Shown: piece after piece, positions 1-7,693 of the stretch
How positions within the stretch are numbered: the stretch's first letter is position 1
How the letters are laid out: the number at the start of each line of letters is the position of its first letter
Assembly (NCBI RefSeq): GCF_040096355.1
Contig: NZ_JBBMEX010000009.1
Span: 1 to 64,000 of the forward strand
DNA from: Maccoyibacter intestinihominis
Lineage (GTDB): Bacteria > Bacillota > Clostridia > Lachnospirales > Lachnospiraceae
DNA: 64,000 nucleotides
Reading direction: 5' to 3'
The notes under the pieces: model-generated
Seen by the model: only the letters and a program-made list of their open reading frames with translations
Databases searched by the model: none
What the model was told of the DNA's origin: nothing
Made by a program: the position numbers and the translations under genes

Positions 1-1248
1 TTCTATGTAGAGGACGCAAGCGGCAATCTTGTTCAGAAAGAATGCGTTGGAACAGAAAGCAAAAGTGAAACTGAAAAACTGCTCCGTCAGGCAATGGATG
101 ATTATGAGAAAAAGAAATTTGTTGCCAAAGCGGAAAATCTCACAGTCGGACAACTTTTGGATGTGTGGGCAGAGGAGGAATTAAAAACAGGTACGCTCAG
201 CAATGGTACTGTGGAGAATTACCTCGGAACAATCCGAAATATTAAGAAACATCCGCTGGCAGAACGGAAATTAAAAAATGTAACCTCTGAGCATTTGCAA
301 TCCTTTTTTGATTTGCTTTCCTTCGGGGGAGTTCATCCCGACGGAAAAGAGAGAAAGGGTTACAGCAAAGATTACATCCATTCTTTTTCCGCAGTCATGC
401 AGCAGTCCTTCCGCTTTGCAGTATTTCCAAAACAGTATATTACGTTTAATCCCATGCAGTATATTAAACTGCGGTATCAGACGGATGAAGTTGATTTGTT
501 TTCAGACGAGGACATGGACGGAAATATCCAACCAATTTCACGAGAAGATTATGAAAGATTGCTTGCTTATCTGAAAAAAAAGAACCCAGCCGCAATACTT
601 CCAATCCAGATAGCCTATTATGCCGGGCTTCGTATTGGAGAAGCCTGCGGTTTGGCGTGGCAGGACGTAAATCTGGAAGAACAATGCCTTACCATAAGAC
701 GTAGCATCCGATACGATGGCTCAAAGCGCAAATATATCATCGGACCAACCAAGCGGAAAAAAGTGAGGATTGTTGATTTTGGAGATACGCTGGTAGAGAT
801 TTTCCGTAATGCCCGGAAAGAGCAGTTAAAAAATCGAATGCAGTACGGAGAACTTTATCACACGAACTACTACAAAGCGGTCAAAGAGAAAAACAGAGTG
901 TACTACGAATATTATTGTTTAGACAGAACAGAGGAAGTCCCGACAGATTATAAAGAAATTTCTTTCGTCTGTTTAAGACCGGATGGTTGTTTGGAACTTC
1001 CAACTACTTTGGGGACTGTTTGCAGAAAGGTGGCAAAAACATTAGAGGGATTTGAAGGCTTTCATTTCCACCAGTTACGTCACACCTATACAAGCAACCT
1101 TTTAGCAAATGGAGCTGCCCCAAAAGATGTGCAGGAATTGTTGGGACACTCAGATGTCAGTACCACAATGAACGTCTATGCTCACTCCACAAGAGATGCG
1201 AAACGAAAATCAGTTCGGCTTCTTGATAAAGTGGTGGGCAATGACTAA
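1..1248 (+). CDS. Tyrosine recombinase (Tn916/phage-type integrase), 5' end outside window
   Basis: The frame is open from base 1, so the visible 415 codons lack the start. Residues before the first internal Met look like the end of a small N-terminal arm-binding domain. A SAM-like core-binding domain follows, then the catalytic domain with Arg in GLRIGE, the HxxR box in HFHQLRHTYTS, and the nucleophile Tyr in MNVYAHS. All catalytic residues visible are present, so the protein could be active. In Tn916-like elements the integrase gene lies at one end of the element; here it is followed by decayed chromosomal-looking fragments, so the element probably extends left of the window and ends within about 200 bp of this stop. 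Family call is firm; the exact element is not identified. Confidence 0.93.
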   Translation, partial: FYVEDASGNLVQKECVGTESKSETEKLLRQAMDDYEKKKFVAKAENLTVGQLLDVWAEEELKTGTLSNGTVENYLGTIRNIKKHPLAERKLKNVTSEHLQSFFDLLSFGGVHPDGKERKGYSKDYIHSFSAVMQQSFRFAVFPKQYITFNPMQYIKLRYQTDEVDLFSDEDMDGNIQPISREDYERLLAYLKKKNPAAILPIQIAYYAGLRIGEACGLAWQDVNLEEQCLTIRRSIRYDGSKRKYIIGPTKRKKVRIVDFGDTLVEIFRNARKEQLKNRMQYGELYHTNYYKAVKEKNRVYYEYYCLDRTEEVPTDYKEISFVCLRPDGCLELPTTLGTVCRKVAKTLEGFEGFHFHQLRHTYTSNLLANGAAPKDVQELLGHSDVSTTMNVYAHSTRDAKRKSVRLLDKVVGND

Positions 1249-1252
1249 AAAA

Positions 1253-1302
1253 TTTCCCTTATTTCCCTTGTGATTATCTCATAAGGGCAAAAATAAGGGA
1301 AA
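1253..1302. repeat. Strong inverted repeat directly after the integrase
   Basis: TTTCCCTTATTT at 1253-1264 is the exact reverse complement of 1291-1302. An inner CCCTT/AAGGG pair (1265-1269 with 1283-1287) extends the stem. It begins 4 bases after the integrase stop. There is no T-run on the plus side, but minus-strand transcription would run into TTTTTT. It may be a terminator for leftward transcripts or an element-end structure; the sequence alone does not decide. Confidence 0.6.
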
Positions 1303-1439
1303 CTACATATCATTTCACTAATGGACAGGCGGGAAAGCCTATAAAATGGGGAAAGTTAGAGGAATAATTATATAAATTCCAGTTTGATGAATTGAAAAAG
1401 AAACATAAAAATAGGTATTTGACAAAGGGAGAAAAATAA

Positions 1440-1832
1440 ATGATAAATCTGAGAAAAATTACTGAAGCAACTTTCTTGATGCATTCCGTTTAAAACTGGC
1501 TGAGGGACAGGAGGAATATGTTTCCCATCCAATCCGAAGTTTAGCACAAGCGTATGTTTATCGAGATCAGTGCCAGCCATTTGGAATTTATGCTGGGGAT
1601 GAAATGGTTGGTTACGTAATGGTCATCTACGATTATGATATTCCGGAATATGATGATAGATGCTTCCAAACAGGGAGAGGGTTACGGAAGTACTGCGCTA
1701 AAACAAGTCATGGAATACATTTTTTACCGACCGCATATCAATCGTTGCCTTGCAAGGAAATATTCAGAAAAAGTGCCTAATAAATTTGGGGAAAAATATG
1801 GTACAGATAAGATTGCAATTCTTTCATGTTAA
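1440..1832 (+). pseudogene. GNAT acetyltransferase pseudogene (two frameshifts)
   Basis: Reading across frames reconstructs a GNAT-like protein. It starts MINLRKITEATF; then a frame change near 1475 gives DAFRLKLAEGQEEYV and GIYAGDEMVGYVMVIYDYD. A second change near 1650 gives MMIDASKQGEGYGSTALKQ, the acetyl-CoA binding loop (Q-x-x-G-x-G/A). The start at 1440 has a weak purine-rich site (AAGGGAGA) upstream. The tail after the loop is short and does not resemble a complete GNAT end. No single frame spans it, so it should be inactive. A 23-codon fragment ending KGEK just upstream (about 1369-1440) looks like another gene remnant. Substrate unknown; the fold resembles amino-sugar or polyamine acetylases only loosely. 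Confidence 0.8.
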
Positions 1833-1889
1833 AGATTTGTAAAAATGAGATACGAGAAAATGAAAATGGTTGTGGGTTGCGGATAAATA

Positions 1890-1918
1890 TTGATATTGGT
1901 AATTGATTATGATACAAT
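1890..1918 (+). promoter_or_regulatory. Promoter of the XRE regulator at 1963
   Basis: TTGATA at 1890-1895 and TACAAT at 1913-1918 are separated by 17 bp, a good vegetative sigma-factor match. It lies 45 bp before the ATG of the downstream HTH gene. Confidence 0.65.
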
Positions 1919-1962
1919 ATCCGAAAAATCGGAATTAGCAGGCGTAGAAAGGGTATTGTACC

Positions 1963-2844
1963 ATGAAGTTATATGAAAAAATCTTTGCCAGACTTAACGA
2001 ACTACATATGAGTCAGACGGAACTGTCCAGAAGAACTGGTATTGCAACAAGTACAATCAGCGACTGGAGAAAGAAACAGATCAATCCTCAGGCAGATAAA
2101 CTTGCCGCAATATGTAAAGCACTGGATATGTCACTAGTGGATTTGCTTTGTGATGAAGGAAGTCCGGTTCAAGTAACTTCTACGGATTATTTCATAGATG
2201 AAGATCATATGCTGGAATTGTTTAGAAAATCAGATGTTGAAGGAAAGAGGGGAATTATAAGATATTTGGAACTCCTCGAAATTTGTAAAGAGATTAATGA
2301 AACTAGCCATACGAAGAAACAGCGACGTAATATTTCTGTTATTCAGGATGTTGATGGGAACAATATTGTAGTGATAAATGATATTAGATTTAAGGGAAAA
2401 AGATCCATTCATTGGAAAGAAGTCCGGGCATACTTGAAAGAATATATCGGTGATTTTTATAAGGTGGCTTCTACTGGAGATGTTATATATATTGGATCTG
2501 ATTTACCAAGTGAATATTCAGGATCTGTATATACAAAAAAGTTGAACGGAGCAGTGGCAAAGGCTAAAGCAAATGCAGCACAGGGACTTCCTGAAATGAT
2601 AGAAATATCAACAGGAAGATTTTTTAGAGAAAATAATGAAGAGAAACATAATTGGAATGCAAAAAATGGCTGGTATAGATATAATTCGTATTTTGCACTA
2701 CCTGTATATGATGATAACGAAAATATAGAAAGATATAATGTATTTCATGCATCTTTGTTAATAAGACATGCAAGCGATGGCAAAATGTATTTATACGATA
2801 TTATAGACATAAAAAAAGAAACGAGCACCCCGTTGGAGCCATAA
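1963..2844 (+). CDS. XRE-family HTH protein with an uncharacterised C-terminal domain
   Basis: 293 aa. Residues about 5-58 form a Cro/CI helix-turn-helix (MSQTELSRRTGIATSTISDW). The rest, about 95-290, is not a usual repressor domain. It contains a block beginning ISVIQDVDGNNIVVINDIRF, then IHWKEVRAYLKEYIG, and ends with a beta-rich stretch with MYLYDIIDIKKET. These resemble, from memory of the families, the large-polyvalent-protein associated (LPD) modules and BECR-type nuclease-like tails found in clostridial mobile elements. That assignment is inference. Repressor, stand-alone toxin-like effector or both are possible. It has its own promoter and lies beside an integrase, consistent with mobile-element cargo. 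Confidence 0.85.
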   Translation: MKLYEKIFARLNELHMSQTELSRRTGIATSTISDWRKKQINPQADKLAAICKALDMSLVDLLCDEGSPVQVTSTDYFIDEDHMLELFRKSDVEGKRGIIRYLELLEICKEINETSHTKKQRRNISVIQDVDGNNIVVINDIRFKGKRSIHWKEVRAYLKEYIGDFYKVASTGDVIYIGSDLPSEYSGSVYTKKLNGAVAKAKANAAQGLPEMIEISTGRFFRENNEEKHNWNAKNGWYRYNSYFALPVYDDNENIERYNVFHASLLIRHASDGKMYLYDIIDIKKETSTPLEP

Positions 2845-3045
2845 GGCTTTACTTGGCACAAAACCCATTTCTTTCATGAATAGATAATACAATACGATAG
2901 AAAAAATGTCAATCCGAACATTTGAAAGGTTTGAACGATAAGACTTTTCTTCTTTTCATACAAGACCAACTCTTAAAACTCAAACCTCAAAATGATTTTT
3001 TTGAATAAAATGCAAGAAGTGTTTTGCAAAGAAAGGATACCTCTT

Positions 3046-3384
3046 ATGGAAGAAAGATTCATAGCATTTACAATTTGGGGAATCATCGGCTTATTATTTA
3101 TTGTAATGGGCATCTATGAGTTTCATTCTAAGAAAGCAAAACCTTTCGGCTTTTGGGCAAATGCTGAGGTAGCACCTATAGAAGATGTGAAAGGTTATAA
3201 TCGTGCTTTGGGTATATTGTGGTGCGTATATGGTGTTTTGTTTACATTAATTGGATTGCCTTTATTAGATAGGCAAAATTCGGGTTTAATTATAATACCA
3301 ATATTGGGTGCAATGCTTATTAGTATTGCGGCTATAGCAGCGTATGTAGTAGGTATTGAACCTAAATACCGCAAAAAGAAATAA
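3046..3384 (+). CDS. Small integral membrane protein, function unknown
   Basis: 112 aa from the ATG at 3046, chosen because AAAGGA lies 7-8 bases upstream; an in-frame ATG at 2992 has no such site. Three hydrophobic segments are visible, at about residues 5-23, 50-72 and 78-97. Between the first two lies a polar loop with KPFGFWANAEVAPIEDVKGYNRALGILW, a conserved-looking pattern of small clostridial membrane proteins of unknown role. A basic tail (KYRKKK) probably faces the cytoplasm. It sits between two HTH regulators; no operon partner is clear. Confidence 0.7.
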   Translation: MEERFIAFTIWGIIGLLFIVMGIYEFHSKKAKPFGFWANAEVAPIEDVKGYNRALGILWCVYGVLFTLIGLPLLDRQNSGLIIIPILGAMLISIAAIAAYVVGIEPKYRKKK

Positions 3385-3628
3385 ATGGAAACTTGCGGTT
3401 ATGCATGATGCAGAATCAGCTCTGAAAAATCGGACGTTGTGAGGCACACCTTTTTATATTTCCCCGGCATTGGCGATTTGTCAACTAAATATATTAATTT
3501 ATGGTATGATCAGTTAAAATCAGGCATGTAAATAACACTTGCGCAGTGCATGATTCAATGCAAGTTTGACTTGCTAGCCATCTGAAAGAATTAAAAGCAT
3601 AATGATACTGAAAGGAGGAACACATGAC

Positions 3629-4354
3629 ATGAAATTAGGACAGACAATTTTGGATATACGAAAAGAAAGAAAAATGACACAAGAAGAATTTGCCCAAATT
3701 TTTCATGTTACACGACAGACAGTATCAAATTGGGAGAAAGAAAAGAATTATCCGGATTTAGAAACTCTGATTTCTATGAGCGATGAATTTAATATCTCCC
3801 TGGATGTTATGCTAAAGGAGGATAAGAAGATGGTCAAAAAATTGAATAAGGAAATAACGTTTAGTAAAAGATTTAAGAAAAATGCAATTTTAATTCTGGT
3901 TTGTATTGTGGCAGCATTGGCGATTGGTGCAACAGGCTGGGGCATTGCTTGGAATAATGCAAAAAACTCTTTAGAAACGAAGTTTCATAAAGGCGTGGAA
4001 ATGAATGAATTTCGTTTTGATAAGCAGTCAGGTTATTATAAAAAGATGATTGACCAGGAAAGCTATTATACGTTGCCAAATCAGTCAATGCCGAAGTATT
4101 TTGATTTCGTGCTTCATTTCCACAATGCAGTTTTGGATTATTATACAATAGAAAATGGAGATAATATCCAAATACGGTGGAGTGGAAGGGATCAGGAAGG
4201 AAAAATGGAGCACTCAATTTTTTGTTTAGATGAGCATGGGAAGTATGAATATACTTTTTCAGAAGAACAAGAAAAGGAATTATGTGAAAGAAATACAGAA
4301 ATCCGTTTAATTCTTCAAGATGGCGAGAAGATATACGAAAGTGTATATGAATAG
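3629..4354 (+). CDS. Membrane-anchored XRE-family HTH regulator
   Basis: 241 aa from the ATG at 3629, with AAAGGAGG about 10 bases upstream; a longer in-frame start at 3602 precedes this site and is unlikely. Residues 3-58 are an HTH (MTQEEFAQIFHVTRQTVSNWE). One hydrophobic helix at about 85-105 follows. The remaining about 135 residues should lie outside the membrane and contain no motif I recognise. This one-pass layout is common among Firmicute HTH proteins that sense an extracytoplasmic cue. No adjacent target gene remains; downstream sequence is a set of gene fragments. Confidence 0.85.
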   Translation: MKLGQTILDIRKERKMTQEEFAQIFHVTRQTVSNWEKEKNYPDLETLISMSDEFNISLDVMLKEDKKMVKKLNKEITFSKRFKKNAILILVCIVAALAIGATGWGIAWNNAKNSLETKFHKGVEMNEFRFDKQSGYYKKMIDQESYYTLPNQSMPKYFDFVLHFHNAVLDYYTIENGDNIQIRWSGRDQEGKMEHSIFCLDEHGKYEYTFSEEQEKELCERNTEIRLILQDGEKIYESVYE

Positions 4355-4374
4355 TTTGATGTAGAATTTAAACA

Positions 4375-4527
4375 ACTCGGAAGTTGCGAGGGTTCATCAT
4401 GTTTTTAGGTGGAAATGAAGTTTTCACCAATGAACGACACCATCACGAAATCTATTTATCAGACCCTAGAAAAGTTGCACAGGAAAAATGCAAAACTGTT
4501 ATCAGGCATCCGATAAGAAAATTGTAA
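4375..4527 (+). pseudogene. C-terminal fragment of a GyrI-like (AraC effector-binding) domain
   Basis: The frame ending at the TAA at 4525-4527 reads HHHEIYLSDPRKVAQEKCKT followed by VIRHPIRKL. This matches the typical end of GyrI-like small-molecule binding domains (E-x-Y-L-S-D-P-x-K ... K-T-V-I-R-x-P). A stop (TAA) precedes it, so only the last 45-50 codons survive. It is the first of four gene fragments in 900 bp. Confidence 0.65.
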
Positions 4528-4548
4528 ATGTAAATCAAAATATTTTTA

Positions 4549-4577
4549 TTGATCCTTTCATGATAATTACATATAAT
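4549..4577 (+). promoter_or_regulatory. Promoter of the toxI-like RNA repeat array
   Basis: TTGATC at 4549-4554 and TATAAT at 4572-4577 with a 17-bp spacer. Transcription would start near 4585, just before the first 36-bp repeat, the arrangement expected for a type III antitoxin RNA. Confidence 0.65.
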
Positions 4578-4599
4578 ATAGATGAGCAAGATTACTTGC

Positions 4600-4707
4600 T
4601 TGATTTAAGTGCGTTGCTACTTTGAGTGCAAACCTTTAATTTAAGTGCTTCACTACTTTGAATGTGAACCTTTAATTTAAGTGCTTCGCAGCTTAAAATG
4701 CGAATCG
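4600..4707 (+). ncRNA. toxI: ToxI-like type III antitoxin RNA: three tandem 36-bp repeats
   Basis: Three contiguous 36-bp units lie at 4600-4635, 4636-4671 and 4672-4707, without spacers. Each begins TTRATTTAAGTGC; the third is the most diverged. They are preceded by a promoter and followed by a hairpin terminator and then a ToxN-like start. In known type III toxin-antitoxin loci, 36-nt tandem repeats form RNA pseudoknots that bind and inhibit ToxN, which also cuts the array. The TTTAAGTGC core resembles what I recall of the Pectobacterium ToxI repeat. The partner toxin here is destroyed, so the RNA is probably a relic. Confidence 0.8.
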
Positions 4708-4716
4708 TTAATATTC

Positions 4717-4741
4717 AGGGAGATAAGCTTCTTATCTCCCT
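4717..4741 (+). terminator. Intrinsic terminator between the repeats and toxN remnant
   Basis: AGGGAGATAAG (4717-4727) pairs perfectly with CTTATCTCCCT (4731-4741) around a 3-base loop and is followed by GTTTTGTT. In ToxIN loci this terminator sets the RNA-to-toxin transcript ratio. Confidence 0.85.
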
Positions 4742-4768
4742 GTTTTGTTATACTATGGAGGATAAAAT

Positions 4769-4907
4769 ATGGATTTTTACCGTATAAATAAGGACTACAA
4801 TCGATATCTCCAGAATTATGAAAAAGAAATTAACTGATAACAGCTGTGCATTCAGTATTTTGGAGCAGGGATATCGAGAATATATTGAGAATGTTTTAAG
4901 AAAAAAG
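4769..4907 (+). pseudogene. toxN: Internally deleted ToxN/AbiQ-family endoribonuclease
   Basis: The ATG at 4769 has GGAGG 7 bases upstream. The first 22 codons read MDFYRINKDYNRYLQNYEKE then IN and a stop; this fits the ToxN N-terminus pattern M-x-F-Y-x-I-x-x-x-Y-x-x-Y-L. Two bases after the stop another frame reads CAFSILEQGYREYIEN, which fits the ToxN C-terminal C-x-F-S-L-L-E-x-x-Y-R-x-F pattern. About 120 central residues that carry the catalytic core are gone. The toxin cannot be active. Together with the upstream repeats this identifies a dead type III toxin-antitoxin, often an abortive-infection system. Confidence 0.8.
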
Positions 4908-4940
4908 CCTCCAGGTCCTCCAATCCCTGAAAAGTTATGG

Positions 4941-5061
4941 TTAACGCGTTTCAGGGATTGGTCTTCTATTTTCTTCGCCCCAGGTACATAGCTGATCAAG
5001 AACTTCCATGAGTGAGATGCCTCTTTCTGTAAGAGAGTACCGAAGAATTTCCTGTCGTAAT
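4941..5061 (-). pseudogene. C-terminal fragment of an HxlR-family regulator
   Basis: Minus-strand frame ending at the TAA at 4941-4943 reads EILRYSLTERGISLMEVLDQ then LCTWGEENRR. This is the end of the winged-helix HxlR domain (Y-S-L-T-x-x-G-x-x-L ... L-x-x-W-G-E). The N-terminal two thirds are absent; the sequence runs straight into a plus-strand flavin reductase fragment. HxlR regulators often sit divergently beside reductase genes, so both may descend from one ancestral pair. Confidence 0.7.
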
Positions 5062-5287
5062 GGAATGTGAACTTCTGGATTTTCTGGATACAGAGCATGT
5101 ATCAGGAATCGTTGGAAAGATTGTAAATGTTAAAGCAGAGGAAGATGTACTTTCTGAGAATGGCAAGGTAGACCCGGAGAAACTTCACGCTCTAATGTTT
5201 GATCAGTTTCAGAATGGCTATTATTCTACAGGTGAGAAAGTTGCAACAGCATGGAATGCAGGCAAAAATCTGATGAATAAAAATTAA
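5060..5287 (+). pseudogene. C-terminal fragment of a flavin reductase-like protein
   Basis: 75 codons reading MECELLDFLDTEHVSGIVGK and later FDQFQNGYYSTGEKVATAWN. This resembles the last third of FMN-binding split-barrel flavin reductases/flavoredoxins (about 190 aa), including the G-I-V-G-K-I-V-N-V strand and the Y-Y-x-x-G-E-K-V near the end. The FMN-binding N-terminal part is missing and there is no ribosome site before the apparent ATG. Treated as a remnant. Confidence 0.7.
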
Positions 5288-5320
5288 ATCTAAAATTAAT
5301 AATTAGTAATTAAAATGTCT

Positions 5321-5361
5321 ACAGCAGGAAGTTTTTGCATCAAACCTCCTGCTGTTTTTTT
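5321..5361 (+). terminator. Intrinsic terminator
   Basis: ACAGCAGG (5321-5328) pairs with CCTGCTGT (5348-5355) and runs into seven T. It ends transcripts leaving the remnant region and lies just before the 3' end of the minus-strand editing protein gene. Confidence 0.85.
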
Positions 5362-5395
5362 AGTCACTTCCGGCAAACGTGCATCCCTGAACCCT

Positions 5396-5863
5396 TTAAG
5401 GATTCTTGCACACATCTACCCACTCTATGAATCCGGAATACTGCTCCATTTCCGGTATCGACAATTCAATGGCACTATTGCTGCTCCCGCATGCCGGAAA
5501 TACAGTATCAAATCTCCGTAAGGAACAATCCAGATAAACCTTTACTCCATCCTTTACGGCAAACGGGCATACACCGCCCACCGCATGACCAATCCGCTCC
5601 GGTGCCTCATCCGGTTTGAGCATTTTTGCCTTTGTTCCAAACTGTTCTTTATACTTCCGGTTATCAATCTTCACATCGCCTGCCGTGACTACTAAGACCG
5701 GCGTATCATCCACCAGAAACGACAGCGATTTTGCGATTCGGCACGGCTCACAACGCAGTGCCTCTGCCGCCAATTCCACCGTGGCACTCGAAACCTCAAA
5801 CTCCTGTATCCGTTCCTCTATCCCGGCTTTCCTAAAATATTCCCTGACCTGTTCAATCGCCAT
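5396..5863 (-). CDS. YbaK/EbsC-family aminoacyl-tRNA deacylase
   Basis: 155 aa, one domain over the whole length, the usual size for free-standing YbaK/EbsC proteins. Visible hallmarks are the early E-F-x-x-S-S-A-T-V segment, the central Lys in R-I-A-K-S-L-S-F, the G-D-x-K-I-D strand, and G-H-A-V-G-G-V-C-P-F near residue 95. Members hydrolyse mischarged tRNAs such as Cys-tRNA(Pro) in trans. It is followed immediately upstream by a PAS-GGDEF-EAL gene on the same strand (20 bp apart), so the two are probably cotranscribed though functionally unlinked. A second editing protein of the ProX type lies at 14985-15473. Confidence 0.9.
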   Translation of the reverse strand: MAIEQVREYFRKAGIEERIQEFEVSSATVELAAEALRCEPCRIAKSLSFLVDDTPVLVVTAGDVKIDNRKYKEQFGTKAKMLKPDEAPERIGHAVGGVCPFAVKDGVKVYLDCSLRRFDTVFPACGSSNSAIELSIPEMEQYSGFIEWVDVCKNP

Positions 5864-5882
5864 GATGTGTTTTCTCCTTATC

Positions 5883-7556
5883 CTATGCCTGCTCTATAAA
5901 ATCATGATAAAATTTTTCATAAGGACATGGCTTTCCAAAATAATATCCCTGTATATAATCCGGTTTCAGACGATTAATACGCTCCAACTCCTCTTTCGTC
6001 TCAATTCCTTCTATGCAGAGCTTTAAATTGATGCCGCGAATCATCTCAATAATATGACGCAGCAAATTGTATTCATATTCATTGCTCAATGCCCTTACCG
6101 TAAAGGTCCGGTCAATTTTAATCATATTCGGACTGAGGTCATACAGATAATGGAAATTTGAATATCCCGTTCCAAAATCATCAAGCGCAAGTAAAATTCC
6201 ATGCTCACGCAGACGCTTCCACAAATCCATACAACGATAATTTGACTCTAAAAAGCCGCTCTCCGTCAACTCTACAATAACATCTTCCGGCTTTAAACCG
6301 TATTCCCTGACACTGGTTAAAATCTCTGTCAGAATCGGACTCTTCATAACCTGTATATAGGAAACATTGACACTGATTTTAAAATCCGGCACATGCTTGT
6401 GAACCTCACGGCATACGGACAGTGCCTGATGAAGCACCCATTTGCCAACCGGTATAATCAGACCTGTTTCCTCTAAAATCGGGATAAATTCCACCGGTAA
6501 AACCATACCCATTTTTTCCGAATGAAAACGCAACAGGGTCTCGGCTGCAAACAGTTGATTATCCACCGCACTCACAATCGGCTGAAAATACGTCTCAAAT
6601 CCACTGAAATCATTGTATACCGAACGCCTCAAATCGCGTACCAGTTCCTTTTTCCTAAGGAACTTCTCATAATCTTCCTTACAAAATATGTAGCAGCGAT
6701 TCTTGCCATCACGCTTTGCTTCACTTAGTGCAAACTCTGACAGCTTCATCAGATTCTGAAAGGAGTGCTCCGTCACATCCCTGCTCTCTAACAGACCTGC
6801 TGAAATGGTATAGACTGTCTCGTAATGATTCTGCTCTATGAACCTGTCTATCTCAAAACGGACTTTCTTATACAGCTTCTTTGCCTCATCCGTAGTTCCG
6901 CCCAGAAAATCCACAATAATAAATTCATCTGCCACAATGCGATAAAGCTGTTGCCCCGGTGCAATACATCTTGCGATGCAGTTGGCTGTCTCGTGGATGA
7001 TCATATCGCCGTATTCGATACCCAGATTTTCATTGATGTCTTTAAAATCATCAATACCGATACGCAGAATGAATCCTTCCGGAAACACCTTGCCTATGGT
7101 ATATAAATAATCCTGTAGGCTGGTTTCTCCTAACAGACCACTGACATTATCCGCCTTCTGCTTTGCTCCTATCTCGTTAATACATCCGACCATGCACATT
7201 GGCTGCCCATCTTCACCGTTCACTGTCCGTCCACGGCAGTTAATCCAGATTGGCTGTCCGTCCAGTCCCAACCACCGATACTGAAGATTATGAAAATGCT
7301 TGATGCCCTGCTTCATTTGAGAAAGATCTTCCTGAAGCATTTCTAAATCCTCCGGATGCACAAATTTTTCATGCGTCTTTTGGACATCATGAAAAGCATT
7401 TGTCGGCATACAGAATCTATCCAATGCATGGGAGGAGATATAGTAATAATCTTTTTTAAAATCGTATAAATATAAGTAGTCGTCCATACATGGACACAGC
7501 AATTCAATGCCTTCCTGAAACTGCTCCACAGTAATCGGATATGATTTTTCCCCCAT
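5883..7556 (-). CDS. PAS-GGDEF-EAL c-di-GMP signalling protein with degenerate GGDEF
   Basis: 557 aa, no membrane segment. A PAS/PAC sensor at about 25-135 (FVHPEDLEMLQEDL ... YRWLGLDGQPIWINCRGR) is followed by a GGDEF domain at about 140-300 and EAL at about 310-550. The GGDEF signature reads VADEF, losing both glycines needed for GTP binding, so cyclase activity is unlikely. The EAL domain keeps the metal and catalytic residues visible to me: E in AAETLLRF, N-V-S, E-L-T-E-S, D-D-F-G-T-G-Y, I-K-I-D and I-E-G-I-E-T. It is therefore probably a phosphodiesterase tuned by the PAS and inactive GGDEF domains. c-di-GMP control fits a motile species. Confidence 0.93.
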   Translation of the reverse strand: MGEKSYPITVEQFQEGIELLCPCMDDYLYLYDFKKDYYYISSHALDRFCMPTNAFHDVQKTHEKFVHPEDLEMLQEDLSQMKQGIKHFHNLQYRWLGLDGQPIWINCRGRTVNGEDGQPMCMVGCINEIGAKQKADNVSGLLGETSLQDYLYTIGKVFPEGFILRIGIDDFKDINENLGIEYGDMIIHETANCIARCIAPGQQLYRIVADEFIIVDFLGGTTDEAKKLYKKVRFEIDRFIEQNHYETVYTISAGLLESRDVTEHSFQNLMKLSEFALSEAKRDGKNRCYIFCKEDYEKFLRKKELVRDLRRSVYNDFSGFETYFQPIVSAVDNQLFAAETLLRFHSEKMGMVLPVEFIPILEETGLIIPVGKWVLHQALSVCREVHKHVPDFKISVNVSYIQVMKSPILTEILTSVREYGLKPEDVIVELTESGFLESNYRCMDLWKRLREHGILLALDDFGTGYSNFHYLYDLSPNMIKIDRTFTVRALSNEYEYNLLRHIIEMIRGINLKLCIEGIETKEELERINRLKPDYIQGYYFGKPCPYEKFYHDFIEQA

Positions 7557-7693
7557 AACCGTACCTCCATTACCATTTTTGTTCTAACATTTCATCTATA
7601 TTCTGACTTCTTTTTTTTCTATACGATATTATAACTTGTTTTCTATATAATTTCCATGTTTTTCATTCAGTTTTTGGTTATAAAATTACATTT

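Noticed and set aside
1368..1580. 70-codon minus-strand frame
   Set aside because: Antisense to the frameshifted GNAT gene, whose reconstructed protein clearly fits the family.
4600..4707. CRISPR array (36-bp repeats)
   Set aside because: Units are directly adjacent with no spacers and are followed by a terminator and ToxN-like start; a ToxI array explains them better. No cas genes nearby.
4748..5098. 116-codon minus-strand open frame
   Set aside because: It reads across the ToxN and HxlR fragments in the wrong frame; the HxlR similarity is in a different minus frame.
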